This document shows positions 7,257 through 15,689 of a stretch of 64,000 bases of DNA, piece after piece. Each line of letters begins with the position of its first letter. Position 1 is the first letter of the stretch. Location: contig NZ_CP168219.1 of assembly GCF_041714655.1 (NCBI RefSeq), positions 1,674,001 to 1,738,000 on the forward strand, written 5' to 3'. A program made the position numbers and the translations under genes. A model generated the notes under the pieces. It was not told the origin of the DNA. It ran no database searches and was given only the letters and a program-made list of their open reading frames with translations. Origin of the DNA: Pseudoroseicyclus_A sp041714655 (lineage in GTDB: Bacteria > Pseudomonadota > Alphaproteobacteria > Rhodobacterales > Rhodobacteraceae).

Positions 7257-8495
7257 CTACCCCTCCTCCCCCCCGCTCAGCCGGTCCATCGCCCAGCCCA
7301 CGGTGAACCCGTGCAGCAGCGTCGAGAGCAGGATCGCCAGCGCCACCAGCGCCCAGATGGCGTTCTCGTCGACGAACTCGATGTGCTCTCCGGCGTAGCA
7401 GAGGTAGTAGATCGAGCCGACGCCGCGGACGCCGTAGACCGACAGGACCGCCCGGTCCGTCTTCGGCAGCCCCCTCCCCGCCAGTCCGATCCAGCCGGCG
7501 AGCGGGCGGATCAGCACCAGGAGCAGCGCCGCGATGGCGATATGCGGCCACTGGAGGGAGGCGAGGAGGTCGGGCAGCATCAGCCCGAGCCCGACGAGGA
7601 GCACCGCCGTCAGCGCGTGCTCGATCGATTCGGTGAAGTCGTGCAGGCGGCGGTGGAAGTGGTGGGCCTCCTCCACCCGGCGCAGCGTCAGCCCCATCAC
7701 GGCCACGGCGATGAAGCCGTAGCCCTCGAGGAGCTCCGTCGAGCCATAGCAGAGGATCACGCCGGCGAACGCGACGACGCCGGAGCCCGTCTCGGCCAGG
7801 ACGGCGCGGCGCGGGATGACGAAGAGCACCCAGCCGAGCGCCCGCCCGCCGAGCCAGCCCATGATGGTGCCGGCGGCGATGCGGTAGAGGACGTCGCGAA
7901 AGAGCCATTCCGCCGCCCATTCGCCCGGGCTCAGCCCCTCGGCGGCGATGATGAGGCCGAGATAGACGAAGGGAAACGCCAGCCCGTCGTTCAGCGCCGC
8001 CTCGGTGGTCAGCCCGAAGCGCACCGGATGCTCCGTGCCCTCCTGCGGCGGCTCCACCTGCACGTCGGCGGCGAGCACCGGATCGGTCGGCGCCAGGACG
8101 GCGCCGACGAGGACGGCGCCGGCGAAGGTCATCCCGGCCAGCCAGACGCCGAGGAGCGCGACGGCGAGGATGGTCAGCGGCATGGTGATGGCCAGAAGCC
8201 GCACCGTCGTCCGCCACTTGCCCCAGGGCCTGAGCCTGTCGAGCCGCATCCCCGCCCCGAAGAGCGCGATGATCACGGTCATCTCGCTGATGAGCGTCCA
8301 GGGCGCCGGTGCCGAGCGCGGGTCGGGGATCGGCGGCAGCCCCGGGATGAAGAGCGCGGCGGCGGCGCCGAAGAGGATCATCAAGGGCGCCGCCGTCGGC
8401 TCGCGGTTGGACAGGAACCGCGGCAGCCAGTTGGCCGCGATGATGAGCCCGCCGATGAGGGCGAGGGCGACGTGGTAACTGCTGAACTCGAACAC
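7257..8495 (-). CDS. CPA1-family cation:proton antiporter (NhaP-like)
   Basis: 412-aa membrane protein with about 12 hydrophobic segments. It carries the Na+/H+ exchanger core: 'FGAGMRLD' in the third helix region, APTDPVLAADV, and further on the 'EAALNDGLAFPF' segment whose Asn-Asp pair is characteristic of CPA1 exchangers. It should exchange Na+ or K+ for protons across the inner membrane. The open frame continues 75 codons upstream, but that stretch is low-complexity and non-conserved; the GTG at 8495 has GAGGT upstream and begins just before the first helix. It lies between phoR and the decayed phoR tail, an unusual place for it. Confidence 0.88.
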   Translation of the reverse strand: MFEFSSYHVALALIGGLIIAANWLPRFLSNREPTAAPLMILFGAAAALFIPGLPPIPDPRSAPAPWTLISEMTVIIALFGAGMRLDRLRPWGKWRTTVRLLAITMPLTILAVALLGVWLAGMTFAGAVLVGAVLAPTDPVLAADVQVEPPQEGTEHPVRFGLTTEAALNDGLAFPFVYLGLIIAAEGLSPGEWAAEWLFRDVLYRIAAGTIMGWLGGRALGWVLFVIPRRAVLAETGSGVVAFAGVILCYGSTELLEGYGFIAVAVMGLTLRRVEEAHHFHRRLHDFTESIEHALTAVLLVGLGLMLPDLLASLQWPHIAIAALLLVLIRPLAGWIGLAGRGLPKTDRAVLSVYGVRGVGSIYYLCYAGEHIEFVDENAIWALVALAILLSTLLHGFTVGWAMDRLSGGEEG

Positions 8496-8759
8496 GGGAC
8501 CTCGGGTGTGGGTTTCCGGAGAGCGTAAGGCGGCGGAGGGCGGGGGGAAAGGTGGGTTGGACGCCCGGCGCCGGGTCGGCAGGGGCCGGGGCCTGTGGTC
8601 AGACCCTCGTAGACAGAGGCCCGTCATCGGGCGCCGGCTCGGGGGAGCGGCGCCTCGACCCACTCCGGCGCGCTTGGGACGGGAGAGGCCAATCCAGCGT
8701 GACACGCGCGCCCGGTACATGGCCCCCGGCTTTCGGCGCGAGGGGCAAGAAAAGCCCCC

Positions 8760-9800
8760 TCACCCGACGGGCAGCACCAGCGTGAACACCGTCCCCACCC
8801 CCTCCTCGCTCTCCACCCGGAGCCTCCCCCGGTGCCGGTTCACGATGTGCTTCACGATGGCGAGCCCGAGCCCCGTCCCCCCCACCTCGCGGGAGCGGTG
8901 CGAATCCACGCGGTAGAAGCGTTCCGTCAGCCGGGGGATGTGGTGGGCCGGGATGCCGTCTCCCTCGTCCCGCACCGAAAGCCGCAGGCCCTCCGTCCTG
9001 AGCGCCGGTTCCGGGGCGGGTCCGGTGAGGGCGATCTCCACCACGCCGCCGCGGCTGCCGTATTTCAAGGCGTTCTCCACGAGGTTGTTGAGCACCTGGC
9101 GAAGCTGGTCGGGATCGCCCGGCACGGGCGGCACCGCCTCCGCCAGGGTCAGCACCAGCCGCACCCCGGCCGTCTTCGCCTGCGGCTCGAAGGCGGCGGC
9201 CACCGATTCGGCGAGGGCGCGGAGGTCGACGGAGGTCATCGGGCGCACCCGTTCCTCCTCCTCGACGCGGGAGAGCGACAGGAGGTCGGCGACGAGCTGC
9301 GCCATGCGGCCGGCCTCGCGCTCCATGATCCCGAGGAAGCGCTCGCGTGCGACGGGGTCGTCCTTCGCCGGGCCGCGGAGCGTCTCGACGAAGCCGAGGA
9401 GCGCCGTCAGCGGCGTGCGCAGCTCGTGCGAGACGTTGGCGACGAAATCGCGGCGGATCTGCCCCGCCTCCTCGACCGCCGTGATGTCCTCGAAGGCGAG
9501 GAGCACGGCGCGGCCGTCGCCCGTCTCGACCGGCGCCACCTGCACGCGCCATGTGGCGTCGCGGTTGCCGGCCTGGGCGAGGTAGCGGCTCTGGCGCACC
9601 TCGCCGTCGCGGAAGACCTGCTCGACGGCATCGAGCAGCACCGGCTGGCGGAGCGCGGTGATGTAGTGCCGCCCCGCCCCGTCCCAGCCGAAGAGGCGGC
9701 CGGCGGCGATATTGGCGGCGAGGACGCGTTCGGTGGGGCCGATGAGCAGGGCCGGCATCGGCAGCGCGTCGAGAAGGGCGGCGGCAAGGGAGCGATCCAT
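8760..9800 (-). CDS. phoR: Phosphate regulon sensor histidine kinase PhoR (soluble form)
   Basis: 346-aa kinase. A PAS domain covers about residues 8-110, then the H-box FVANVSHELRTPL with the phospho-accepting His125, the N-box (NNLVENALKYG, about 238-248), G1 DEGDGIP and G2 GGTGLGLAI near 307-315. No membrane segment precedes the PAS domain, so it appears cytosolic, unlike E. coli PhoR. An ATG 12 codons upstream (9836) is an alternative start; neither has a strong ribosome site. Assignment as PhoR rests on the PAS/kinase type and proximity to the pst operon in the same orientation; another PhoR-like kinase is possible. Confidence 0.85.
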   Translation of the reverse strand: MDRSLAAALLDALPMPALLIGPTERVLAANIAAGRLFGWDGAGRHYITALRQPVLLDAVEQVFRDGEVRQSRYLAQAGNRDATWRVQVAPVETGDGRAVLLAFEDITAVEEAGQIRRDFVANVSHELRTPLTALLGFVETLRGPAKDDPVARERFLGIMEREAGRMAQLVADLLSLSRVEEEERVRPMTSVDLRALAESVAAAFEPQAKTAGVRLVLTLAEAVPPVPGDPDQLRQVLNNLVENALKYGSRGGVVEIALTGPAPEPALRTEGLRLSVRDEGDGIPAHHIPRLTERFYRVDSHRSREVGGTGLGLAIVKHIVNRHRGRLRVESEEGVGTVFTLVLPVG

Positions 9801-9958
9801 GCCGCCTGATAGCCGGGGGCCGATGGCGCTGTCCATCGGCGCCGGTGACGCGCCTTGCCAAAGCGGCGAATCCCCCTGAAACTGCGGCTATTCTGGAAGT
9901 CCGGGGCGGGGGACGATGGCGGCGGGCGAGGCACGCCGATCTGAACGGACGAAAAGGC

Positions 9959-10297
9959 GTGAGCGTGCGCAATCAGCTTGTCATGCTCGTGGTCGGCAAC
10001 CTGCAGCGATGGGAATTGAAGGGCATCGAGCCGCCGCAGCTCGAGGGCACGCGGTTCATCACCTTCGATGCGCTGGACGGACCGCTCCTCGCCGGGCTCT
10101 GCCCCGATCTGGTGGTCTCGCCGCTCCTCGCCGAGGGGTTCGATGCGCTCGATCTGGCGCGGCGGCTGGCGGAGCTCGGCTACCGGGGCCGCTACCGCGC
10201 CGTGGCGCTCAGCCTGCCCGACCCCGGCCTCGTGCAGGACGAGGTGCGCGCCGTGGCGCCGGATCTCGATTTCGACGTCTACCTGCTGGAGGATTGA
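9959..10297 (+). CDS. Conserved hypothetical protein, alpha/beta receiver-like
   Basis: 112 aa from a GTG start preceded by AAAAGGC. The frame is open for 38 more codons upstream, but that part looks non-coding. The protein begins with a hydrophobic strand (LVMLVVGN) followed by alternating strands and helices ending in DFDVYLLED, which is reminiscent of a response-regulator receiver-like fold; the canonical phospho-acceptor Asp and Lys cannot be placed. No signal peptide. It is divergent from phoR and converges on the gamma-carbonic anhydrase gene, overlapping its end by 19 bp. Function unknown. Confidence 0.6.
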   Translation: MSVRNQLVMLVVGNLQRWELKGIEPPQLEGTRFITFDALDGPLLAGLCPDLVVSPLLAEGFDALDLARRLAELGYRGRYRAVALSLPDPGLVQDEVRAVAPDLDFDVYLLED

Positions 10298-10809
10298 GGG
10301 CGGAGCCCCTCGCGAAAGCGCCGGGCATTCTCGACGTAATGCGCGGCGGAGGCCTTGAGGCCCGCCACCTCGGCTTCCGTCAGCTCGCGGGCGACGCGGC
10401 CCGGGGCGCCTATCACCAGCGAGCCGTCGGGGATCTCCTTGCCTTCTGTGACGAGCGCGCCGGCGCCGATGAGGCAGCCCCGGCCGATCCGCGCGCCGTT
10501 GAGCACCGTCGCGCCCATGCCGATCAGGCTCCCCTCGCCGATGGTGCAGCCGTGCAGCATCGCCTTGTGGCCGATGGTGCAGCCGGCGCCGATTGTGAGG
10601 GGAAAGCCCATGTCGGTATGGAGGACGCTGTTCTCCTGGATGTTCGTGCCGGCGCCGATGCGGATCTCCTCGTTGTCGCCGCGGAGCGTCGCGCCGAACC
10701 AGATCGAGGCCTCCGCCTCCAGCACCACGCGGCCGATCACATGGGCGCCGGGTGCGATCCAGACATCCGCCGCCACCTCGGGCGCCACATCCCCCAAGGC
10801 ATAGATCAT
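10279..10809 (-). CDS. Gamma-carbonic anhydrase family protein
   Basis: 176-aa left-handed beta-helix protein built of hexapeptide repeats (IGAGxxIG, IGEGSLIG, IGRGCLIG). Three histidines, H64, H81 and H86, are spaced as the zinc ligands of the gamma-carbonic anhydrase/YrdA/PaaY group; it probably forms a trimer in the cytoplasm. Reaction may be CO2 hydration, but many members are inactive in assays. The ATG at 10809 overlaps the gmk stop by four bases; a start 17 codons upstream would run into gmk and add a basic, non-conserved stretch. Confidence 0.88.
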   Translation of the reverse strand: MIYALGDVAPEVAADVWIAPGAHVIGRVVLEAEASIWFGATLRGDNEEIRIGAGTNIQENSVLHTDMGFPLTIGAGCTIGHKAMLHGCTIGEGSLIGMGATVLNGARIGRGCLIGAGALVTEGKEIPDGSLVIGAPGRVARELTEAEVAGLKASAAHYVENARRFREGLRPQSSSR

Positions 10810-11462
10810 GCGCTCGCCTCCTGCTCGTCGCCGAGGGCGCGGACGAAATCCTTGAGCCACGGCTGGCGCGAGCGGCGGAGCCGTTCGGCGGCGACGATGG
10901 TGCGGACCTCCTCGGCGCAGCGGTCGAGGTCGTCATTGACCAGCACATGGTCATATTCCGCCCAGTGGCTGATCTCGGCGAGGCTCTTCTCCATCCGCGC
11001 GCGGATCACCTCGGCGCTGTCCTGCCCCCTGCCCTTCAGCCGTGATTCCAGCGCGGCGATGGAGGGCGGCAGGATGAAGATCGAGACGACATCGGCATTG
11101 AGATCCGAGACCTTGATCTGCTGGCCGCCCTGCCAGTCGATGTCGAAAAGCGTATCCTCGCCCGCGGCCATGGCGGCGGCGACGGGGGCGCGGGGCGTCC
11201 CGTAGAGCTGGCCGAAGACGCGGGCGTGTTCGAGCATGTCGCCGCGGGCGACCATGGCCTCGAACTCCTCGGGCGTCACGAAGTGATACTCCCGCCCGTC
11301 GACCTCGCCCGGGCGCGGGGCGCGCGTCGTGGCCGAGACCGAGAAGCGGATCGAGGGGTCCCAATCGCGCAAGGCCCGGGCCAGCGAGGATTTTCCGGCG
11401 CCCGAGGGCGAGGAGAGGATGATGAGCAGCCCCCGACGAGGGCCGCGCGTCTTGTCACTCAT
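10806..11462 (-). CDS. gmk: Guanylate kinase
   Basis: 218-aa enzyme converting GMP and ATP to GDP and ADP, essential for guanine nucleotide supply. P-loop SSPSGAGKSS is at residues 17-26. The GMP-binding region follows with SVSATTRAPRPGEVDGREY, which contains the conserved Arg, and YHFV; 'DIDWQGGQQIK' is the conserved strand and loop after it. Length is normal. It lies three bases downstream of yicC, the usual alphaproteobacterial pair, and overlaps the carbonic anhydrase gene. Confidence 0.96.
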   Translation of the reverse strand: MSDKTRGPRRGLLIILSSPSGAGKSSLARALRDWDPSIRFSVSATTRAPRPGEVDGREYHFVTPEEFEAMVARGDMLEHARVFGQLYGTPRAPVAAAMAAGEDTLFDIDWQGGQQIKVSDLNADVVSIFILPPSIAALESRLKGRGQDSAEVIRARMEKSLAEISHWAEYDHVLVNDDLDRCAEEVRTIVAAERLRRSRQPWLKDFVRALGDEQEASA

Positions 11463-11465
11463 GAC

Positions 11466-12350
11466 TCATTCCACATTCTGGATCTGCTCGCGCATCTGGT
11501 CGATCACCGCCTTGAGGTCCAGCCCGATCCGGGTGAGCTCGGCATTGCCGGATTTCGAGCAGAGCGTATTGGCCTCGCGGTTGAACTCCTGCGCGAGAAA
11601 GTCGAGCTTGCGGCCGACGGCGCCCCCGGCGGCGAGAAGCGCGCGGGCGGCGGCGACATGGGCGGTGAGGCGATCGATCTCCTCCGTCACGTCGCCCTTC
11701 ACGGCGAGGAGCGCCAGCTCCTGCGCGAGGCGCGCGGGGTCGACATCCGCCTGGGCGAGGATCTTCGCGACCTGCGCCTCGAGAAGCGCCGGGGCTTCGG
11801 CGGCGCGGGCGGCGGCGGCCTTGGCGGCCTCGGAGGTCAGCGCCTCGATGGCGTCGAGCTGGCCGGTGATGAGCCCGGCGAGGGCGGTGCCCTCGGTTGC
11901 GCGCATGGCGAGGAAATCTTCGAGGAGCGCCGCGAAATCCGCCGTCAGCGGCTCCAGAAGCTGGGCAGCGCCCGGCCCCGTCGGTGCGCGAAGGACGCCG
12001 CGGATGGAGAGGAGCTCGGCGGCCGTGACCGGCGCCAGCACCAGCCCCTGCGCCTCCGCCCGGGCGCGGACGGCCTGCATCTGGACGAGCACGGCATCGA
12101 GCGCCGCCTCGTCGATCACCGGGGCGCCCTCCGCCTCCCCTGCCCCGAGCCGGAGTGAAACGGAGACATTGCCGCGCGCCACGGCGCCGGTGACGGCGGC
12201 GCGGATCGCGGCCTCCAGCCCCGGAATGCCATCGGGAAGCCGCAGGCGCAGATCGAGCCCCCGGCCGTTGACGGCGCGGATCTCGAACGCCCACTCCTGC
12301 AGGCCCTCGCGGCCCGTGCGGCTGGCAAATCCCGTCATCGAGGCGATCAT
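11466..12350 (-). CDS. YicC/YloC family protein (putative endoribonuclease)
   Basis: 294 aa beginning MIASMTGFASR, the hallmark of YicC, with the N-terminal domain containing 'WEFEIRAVNGRGLDLRLRLP'-like residues (here AFEIRAVNGRGLDLRLRLP) and the C-terminal DUF1732 region ending in 'EFNREANTLCSKSGNAELT' and 'DLKAVIDQMREQIQNVE'. E. coli YicC and B. subtilis YloC have been reported as endoribonucleases. The protein is cytoplasmic and the gene is coupled to gmk by a three-base gap. Confidence 0.93.
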   Translation of the reverse strand: MIASMTGFASRTGREGLQEWAFEIRAVNGRGLDLRLRLPDGIPGLEAAIRAAVTGAVARGNVSVSLRLGAGEAEGAPVIDEAALDAVLVQMQAVRARAEAQGLVLAPVTAAELLSIRGVLRAPTGPGAAQLLEPLTADFAALLEDFLAMRATEGTALAGLITGQLDAIEALTSEAAKAAAARAAEAPALLEAQVAKILAQADVDPARLAQELALLAVKGDVTEEIDRLTAHVAAARALLAAGGAVGRKLDFLAQEFNREANTLCSKSGNAELTRIGLDLKAVIDQMREQIQNVE

Positions 12351-12489
12351 GGGCAGGCTCCCTTCACTCCCAAGGGGGTTAGGAGATCAGAAATCTTTCG
12401 GCAAGGGCGCGGGGAATTAACTGTTTCCTAACCTCGGTGGCGACAATTTTCATTAAAGGCACTAAGATCAACTTATCTGTAAGGTAACG

Positions 12490-13143
12490 ATGGAATCGGG
12501 CATGACCGGCGACAGCCCCTTTGAACCTCTCTCGACCCAGACCGGGCCTCTCGTTCAACTCGAACGGTACTGGCGGAGCCTTGGGCGCCCGCAGAAGTTG
12601 CCGGCGCGCGGAGAGATCGACCCCAATCGCATCGACGACGCCCTGCCCCATGCGTTCATCCTTGAAAAGGTGGCGCCCGGGATCGGCCGGATGCGCGTCG
12701 CGGGCCATGCGCTCAGCGCCGAACTGGGGATGGAGCCGCGCGGGATGCCGATCTCGGCCTTCTTCCTGCCGGAGGCGCGTGGCGCCCTTCGCATGTGGCT
12801 CAACCAGCTCTGGTCCGTGCCGGCGCTCGTCGACCTGCCCGTCCATTCCTCGCGCGCCATCGGCCGGCCGCGCGCCTCGGGGCGCCTGCTGCTCCTGCCC
12901 CTCGCCGACGAGGCGGGCGAGACCACCCGCGCGCTTGGCGCCCTGGTGCTCGACACCCCCGCCGGCCGCACGCCTCGGCGCCTGTCCATCGGGCCGAGCG
13001 AGACGCTCCGCTGGGAGCCGGCGATGCGCCAGAGCTTCTCGCCCCGGCTGGTGACGGAAGAGGACAGCGTGATGGCGATGGCCGGGCCGCGCCCGAGCCG
13101 CGAGGCGCGCCCGCAGCTCCGCGTGATCTCCGGCGGCGTCTGA
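12490..13143 (+). CDS. PAS-domain regulatory protein (PAS_5 type)
   Basis: 217 aa without membrane segments. Residues about 20-165 form a single PAS domain of the kind seen in small alphaproteobacterial sensors: 'LERYWRSLGRPQKLPARGEIDP' leading into 'MRVAGHALSAELGMEPRGMP' and 'FFLPEARGAL'. No output domain is visible; the last 50 residues are basic and Pro-rich. It is divergent from yicC with an AT-rich 139-bp gap that should hold both promoters. The ligand and partner are unknown. Confidence 0.8.
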   Translation: MESGMTGDSPFEPLSTQTGPLVQLERYWRSLGRPQKLPARGEIDPNRIDDALPHAFILEKVAPGIGRMRVAGHALSAELGMEPRGMPISAFFLPEARGALRMWLNQLWSVPALVDLPVHSSRAIGRPRASGRLLLLPLADEAGETTRALGALVLDTPAGRTPRRLSIGPSETLRWEPAMRQSFSPRLVTEEDSVMAMAGPRPSREARPQLRVISGGV

Positions 13144-13150
13144 CCGGGGG

Positions 13151-13543
13151 CTAGAACCACATATCCGCGACCGTGCCGCGGCTATGGTAGGGCGCCGTGC
13201 CCTCCAGCATGTCGCCGTGAAAGACGGGCACGCCGGCCACTTCCTCCGGCTCCGCCATGCGCAGGTTGACCGCGGCGCGCCGCCGCCCGTCCGGATGCGG
13301 CGAGACGGCCCTCCAGAACGGAATGGCGCCGCAGGTGGTGCAGAAGTGGAACTCGATCTCGCGATCCTCGCGGAGGAAGACGCGGGTCTCCTCCAGCCCG
13401 AAGAGGCTGATCTTCCCGCCGACCCAGTCGTAGGACCAGAGCGCGGCATAGCGCCGGCAGCTCTCGCAATTGCAGGCGGTGGCCGTCTCGGGCAGGCCTG
13501 CCCAGTCCCATCCGGTCTTGCCGCAGTGACAGGTGCCGCGCAT
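13151..13543 (-). CDS. GFA family protein (glutathione-dependent formaldehyde-activating enzyme-like), copy 1
   Basis: 130-aa zinc protein of the Gfa/CENP-V fold. The cysteine pattern C5-x-C7, C24-x-C26-xx-C29 and C68-xx-C71 matches the two zinc sites of S-(hydroxymethyl)glutathione synthase-like proteins. Most members of this broad family have unproven functions, and no formaldehyde gene lies nearby. It is the downstream member of a tandem pair (12 bp after copy 2) and converges on the PAS gene. Confidence 0.9.
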   Translation of the reverse strand: MRGTCHCGKTGWDWAGLPETATACNCESCRRYAALWSYDWVGGKISLFGLEETRVFLREDREIEFHFCTTCGAIPFWRAVSPHPDGRRRAAVNLRMAEPEEVAGVPVFHGDMLEGTAPYHSRGTVADMWF

Positions 13544-13555
13544 CCTTGCCCTCCC

Positions 13556-13951
13556 TCAGGCCCAGAGATCGGCGATGCACTGATCGCCGCGCTTCGGGAT
13601 GTCCTCGAATGTCACCAGCCCCTCGAAGGGCTGCACGGGGATCGCCGCCACCTCCGCCGGGTCATCCGCCATCCGCAGGTTGACCGAGAAGCGGTGCGGG
13701 CCGTCCTCTTCCGACTGATCCGTCCAGCCGAGGAAATTCCCGCAGGTCGGGCAATGGTGGAAGGCAATGTAGCGGTCGCCCCAGATGTATTGGAAGGTCT
13801 CGCCGGTGATCTCGCCGCCCTGCCCCTCTTCGGCATAGGCCATGAGCACGCCGAAGCGGCGGCAATGGGTGCAGTTGCAGGAGGTGGCATCCTCCGGCAT
13901 CTCCGTCAGCCGCCAGCCCGTGGCGCCGCAGACGCAATGTCCTGTCAGCAT
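13556..13951 (-). CDS. GFA family protein, copy 2
   Basis: 131 aa with the same zinc-ligand layout as its neighbour: C6-x-C8, C25-x-C27-xx-C30 and C67-xx-C70. The two copies are clearly related but diverged (for example HCVCGATGW against TCHCGKTGW), indicating an old duplication rather than a recent one. The frame stays open far upstream into the DAHP synthase gene, but MLTGHCVCG is the normal N-terminus and a GGGAGGGG ribosome site precedes it. The terminator of the DAHP synthase gene lies just upstream. Confidence 0.9.
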   Translation of the reverse strand: MLTGHCVCGATGWRLTEMPEDATSCNCTHCRRFGVLMAYAEEGQGGEITGETFQYIWGDRYIAFHHCPTCGNFLGWTDQSEEDGPHRFSVNLRMADDPAEVAAIPVQPFEGLVTFEDIPKRGDQCIADLWA

Positions 13952-13975
13952 GATCCCGCCCCTCCCTCTCACGAC

Positions 13976-13999
13976 AAAGGGGCCCAGAAAGGCCCCTTT
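13976..13999 (-). terminator. Terminator downstream of the class II DAHP synthase gene
   Basis: Perfect 9-bp stem AAAGGGGCC / GGCCCCTTT with a six-base loop. It starts 24 bases after the DAHP synthase stop and lies just ahead of the GFA copy 2 start. On the minus strand the stem ends in CCCCTTT, giving a short T run. Confidence 0.75.
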
Positions 14000-14022
14000 G
14001 CGCAAGAGATATGTAAGGGCGC

Positions 14023-15393
14023 TCAGCTCACCGCGACATCGGCCAGCCGGCTCCGCCGCGCCACCAGCTCCTCGGCAACGAGGAAGGCGAGCTCCAGCGA
14101 CTGGCTGGCATTGAGCCGCGGGTCGCAGGCGGTGTGGTAGCGGTCGGACAGGTCCTCGTCCGTTACGGCGCGGACGCCGCCGGTGCATTCGGTCACGTCG
14201 CGGCCGGTCATCTCGAAATGGACGCCGCCGGGGATCGTGCCCTCCGCCGCATGGACGGAGAAGAACTCGCGCACCTCGCGCAGCACCGATTCGAAGGGCC
14301 GGGTCTTGTAGCCCGAGGCCGCCTTGATCGTGTTGCCATGCATCGCGTCGCAGACCCAGGTGACCTTGGCGCCCTCTTCCTCGACGGCCCGGATGAGCCG
14401 CGGCAGATGCTCGCCGACATTGCCGGCGCCGAAGCGCGAGATCAGCGTCAGCCGCCCCGGCTCGTTGGCCGGGTTCAGCTTGGCGATCAGCGCCTTCAGA
14501 TGGCCGGAGGTCATCGACGGCCCGCATTTGAGCCCGATCGGGTTCTGCACGCCGCGGCAGAACTCCACATGCGCGCCGTCGGGCTGCCTTGTGCGGTCGC
14601 CGATCCAGATCATGTGGCCGGAGCCCGCGAGCCATTTGCCCGAGGTCGAATCGAGCCGGCAGAGCGCCTCTTCGTATTCGAGCAGCAGCGCCTCGTGGGA
14701 GGTGTAGAACTCCACCGTCTCCATCGCATGGCGCGCCTCGCCGTTGATGCCGGCGGCTGCCATGAAATCGAGCGTATCGGTGATGCGCATCGCCATGTCG
14801 CGATACTTCTCCGCCTCGGGCGCGCCGGTGAAGCCGAGCGTCCAGGCGTGCACCTTGTGCACATCGGCATAGCCGCCGGTGGAGAAGGCGCGGATGAGGT
14901 TCAGGGTCGCCGCCGCCTGCAGATAGGCCTGCTCCATGCGGGCCGGATCGGGGTTGCGCGCCTCGGGCGTGAAGTCGAAGCCGTTGATGATGTCGCCGCG
15001 GTAGGAGGGCAGCTCGACGCCATCCTTCACCTCGGTCGGGGCCGAGCGCGGCTTGGCCATCTGGCCGGCCATCCGGCCCACCTTCACCACCGGCACCTTG
15101 GCGCCCCAGGTCAGCACCATGGCCATGGAGAGCATGACCTTGAACGTGTCGCGGATGCCGTCGGCGGAGAATTCCGCGAAGCTCTCGGCGCAGTCGCCGC
15201 CCTGAAGCAGGAAGGCCTCGCCCCTCTGGGCGGCGGCGATCTCGGCCTTCAGCCGCCGGGCCTCGCCGGCAAAGACGAGGGGCGGATAGGAGGAGAGCTT
15301 GGCCTCGACGGCATGCAGCGCCGCCTCATCGGTATATTCGGGCATCTGCACCCGCGGCAGGTTGCGCCAATCCGATTTCTTCCAGTTGCTCAT
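14023..15393 (-). CDS. Class II 3-deoxy-7-phosphoheptulonate (DAHP) synthase
   Basis: 456-aa enzyme joining phosphoenolpyruvate and erythrose 4-phosphate in the first step of aromatic amino acid synthesis. It is of the plant/Mycobacterium class II type: N-terminal NWKKSDWRNLP, then LLQGGDCAESF with the metal-binding Cys, 'AKPRS' for phosphate binding, 'GFTGAPEAEKYRDM', 'GLKCGPSM' and 'WVCDAMHGNT'. The large upstream extension of the frame is GC-rich and non-conserved; the ATG at 15393 matches the family start. Single-gene unit followed by a terminator. Confidence 0.95.
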   Translation of the reverse strand: MSNWKKSDWRNLPRVQMPEYTDEAALHAVEAKLSSYPPLVFAGEARRLKAEIAAAQRGEAFLLQGGDCAESFAEFSADGIRDTFKVMLSMAMVLTWGAKVPVVKVGRMAGQMAKPRSAPTEVKDGVELPSYRGDIINGFDFTPEARNPDPARMEQAYLQAAATLNLIRAFSTGGYADVHKVHAWTLGFTGAPEAEKYRDMAMRITDTLDFMAAAGINGEARHAMETVEFYTSHEALLLEYEEALCRLDSTSGKWLAGSGHMIWIGDRTRQPDGAHVEFCRGVQNPIGLKCGPSMTSGHLKALIAKLNPANEPGRLTLISRFGAGNVGEHLPRLIRAVEEEGAKVTWVCDAMHGNTIKAASGYKTRPFESVLREVREFFSVHAAEGTIPGGVHFEMTGRDVTECTGGVRAVTDEDLSDRYHTACDPRLNASQSLELAFLVAEELVARRSRLADVAVS

Positions 15394-15610
15394 CTCGTCC
15401 TCCATAGGTCGCAGGGGCCCCTTCCCTTTTCCGGGCGCCGCCGCAGGGCGGTCGTATAGCGGCCTTGCGGGGCCAAGGCCAATGGAAAAGGCCGCCGCGG
15501 CGCGGCATGAGCGTCGCAGGGCCGGGGCCGGGCCCCGGTGGGGCCGCGGCTGACCCCGGGGGGCGCCGCCCGGGGCTGCCCCGGCGCGGGCAAACCGGAA
15601 AGGGACAAAT

Positions 15611-15628
15611 GCGACAATGTCTTGTCGC
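15611..15628. promoter_or_regulatory. Perfect inverted repeat, candidate operator of the GlxA-type regulator
   Basis: GCGACAATGTCTTGTCGC has perfect 7-base arms (GCGACAA/TTGTCGC) around four bases. It lies 62 bp upstream of the regulator's ATG and in the shared upstream region with the divergent DAHP synthase gene. A further partial copy, GACAAATGC, lies directly to its left. Symmetry and position suggest an operator, perhaps autoregulatory; the binding protein is not known. Confidence 0.45.
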
Positions 15629-15689
15629 GTTCGATTGCCCTTGCGGAGTAGCTGCAAACCTGCTGAGGCTCCCTGAAACCGGGTGCGCC

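Noticed and set aside
6993..8528. 511-codon plus-strand open frame across the antiporter
   Set aside because: Starts inside the tandem repeats and reads the antiporter gene backwards; no recognisable protein features.
12417..12432. CtrA-like site TTAACTGTTTCCTAAC upstream of the PAS gene
   Set aside because: One mismatch to TTAA-N7-TTAAC in an AT-rich intergenic region; a single near match is not enough without conservation data.
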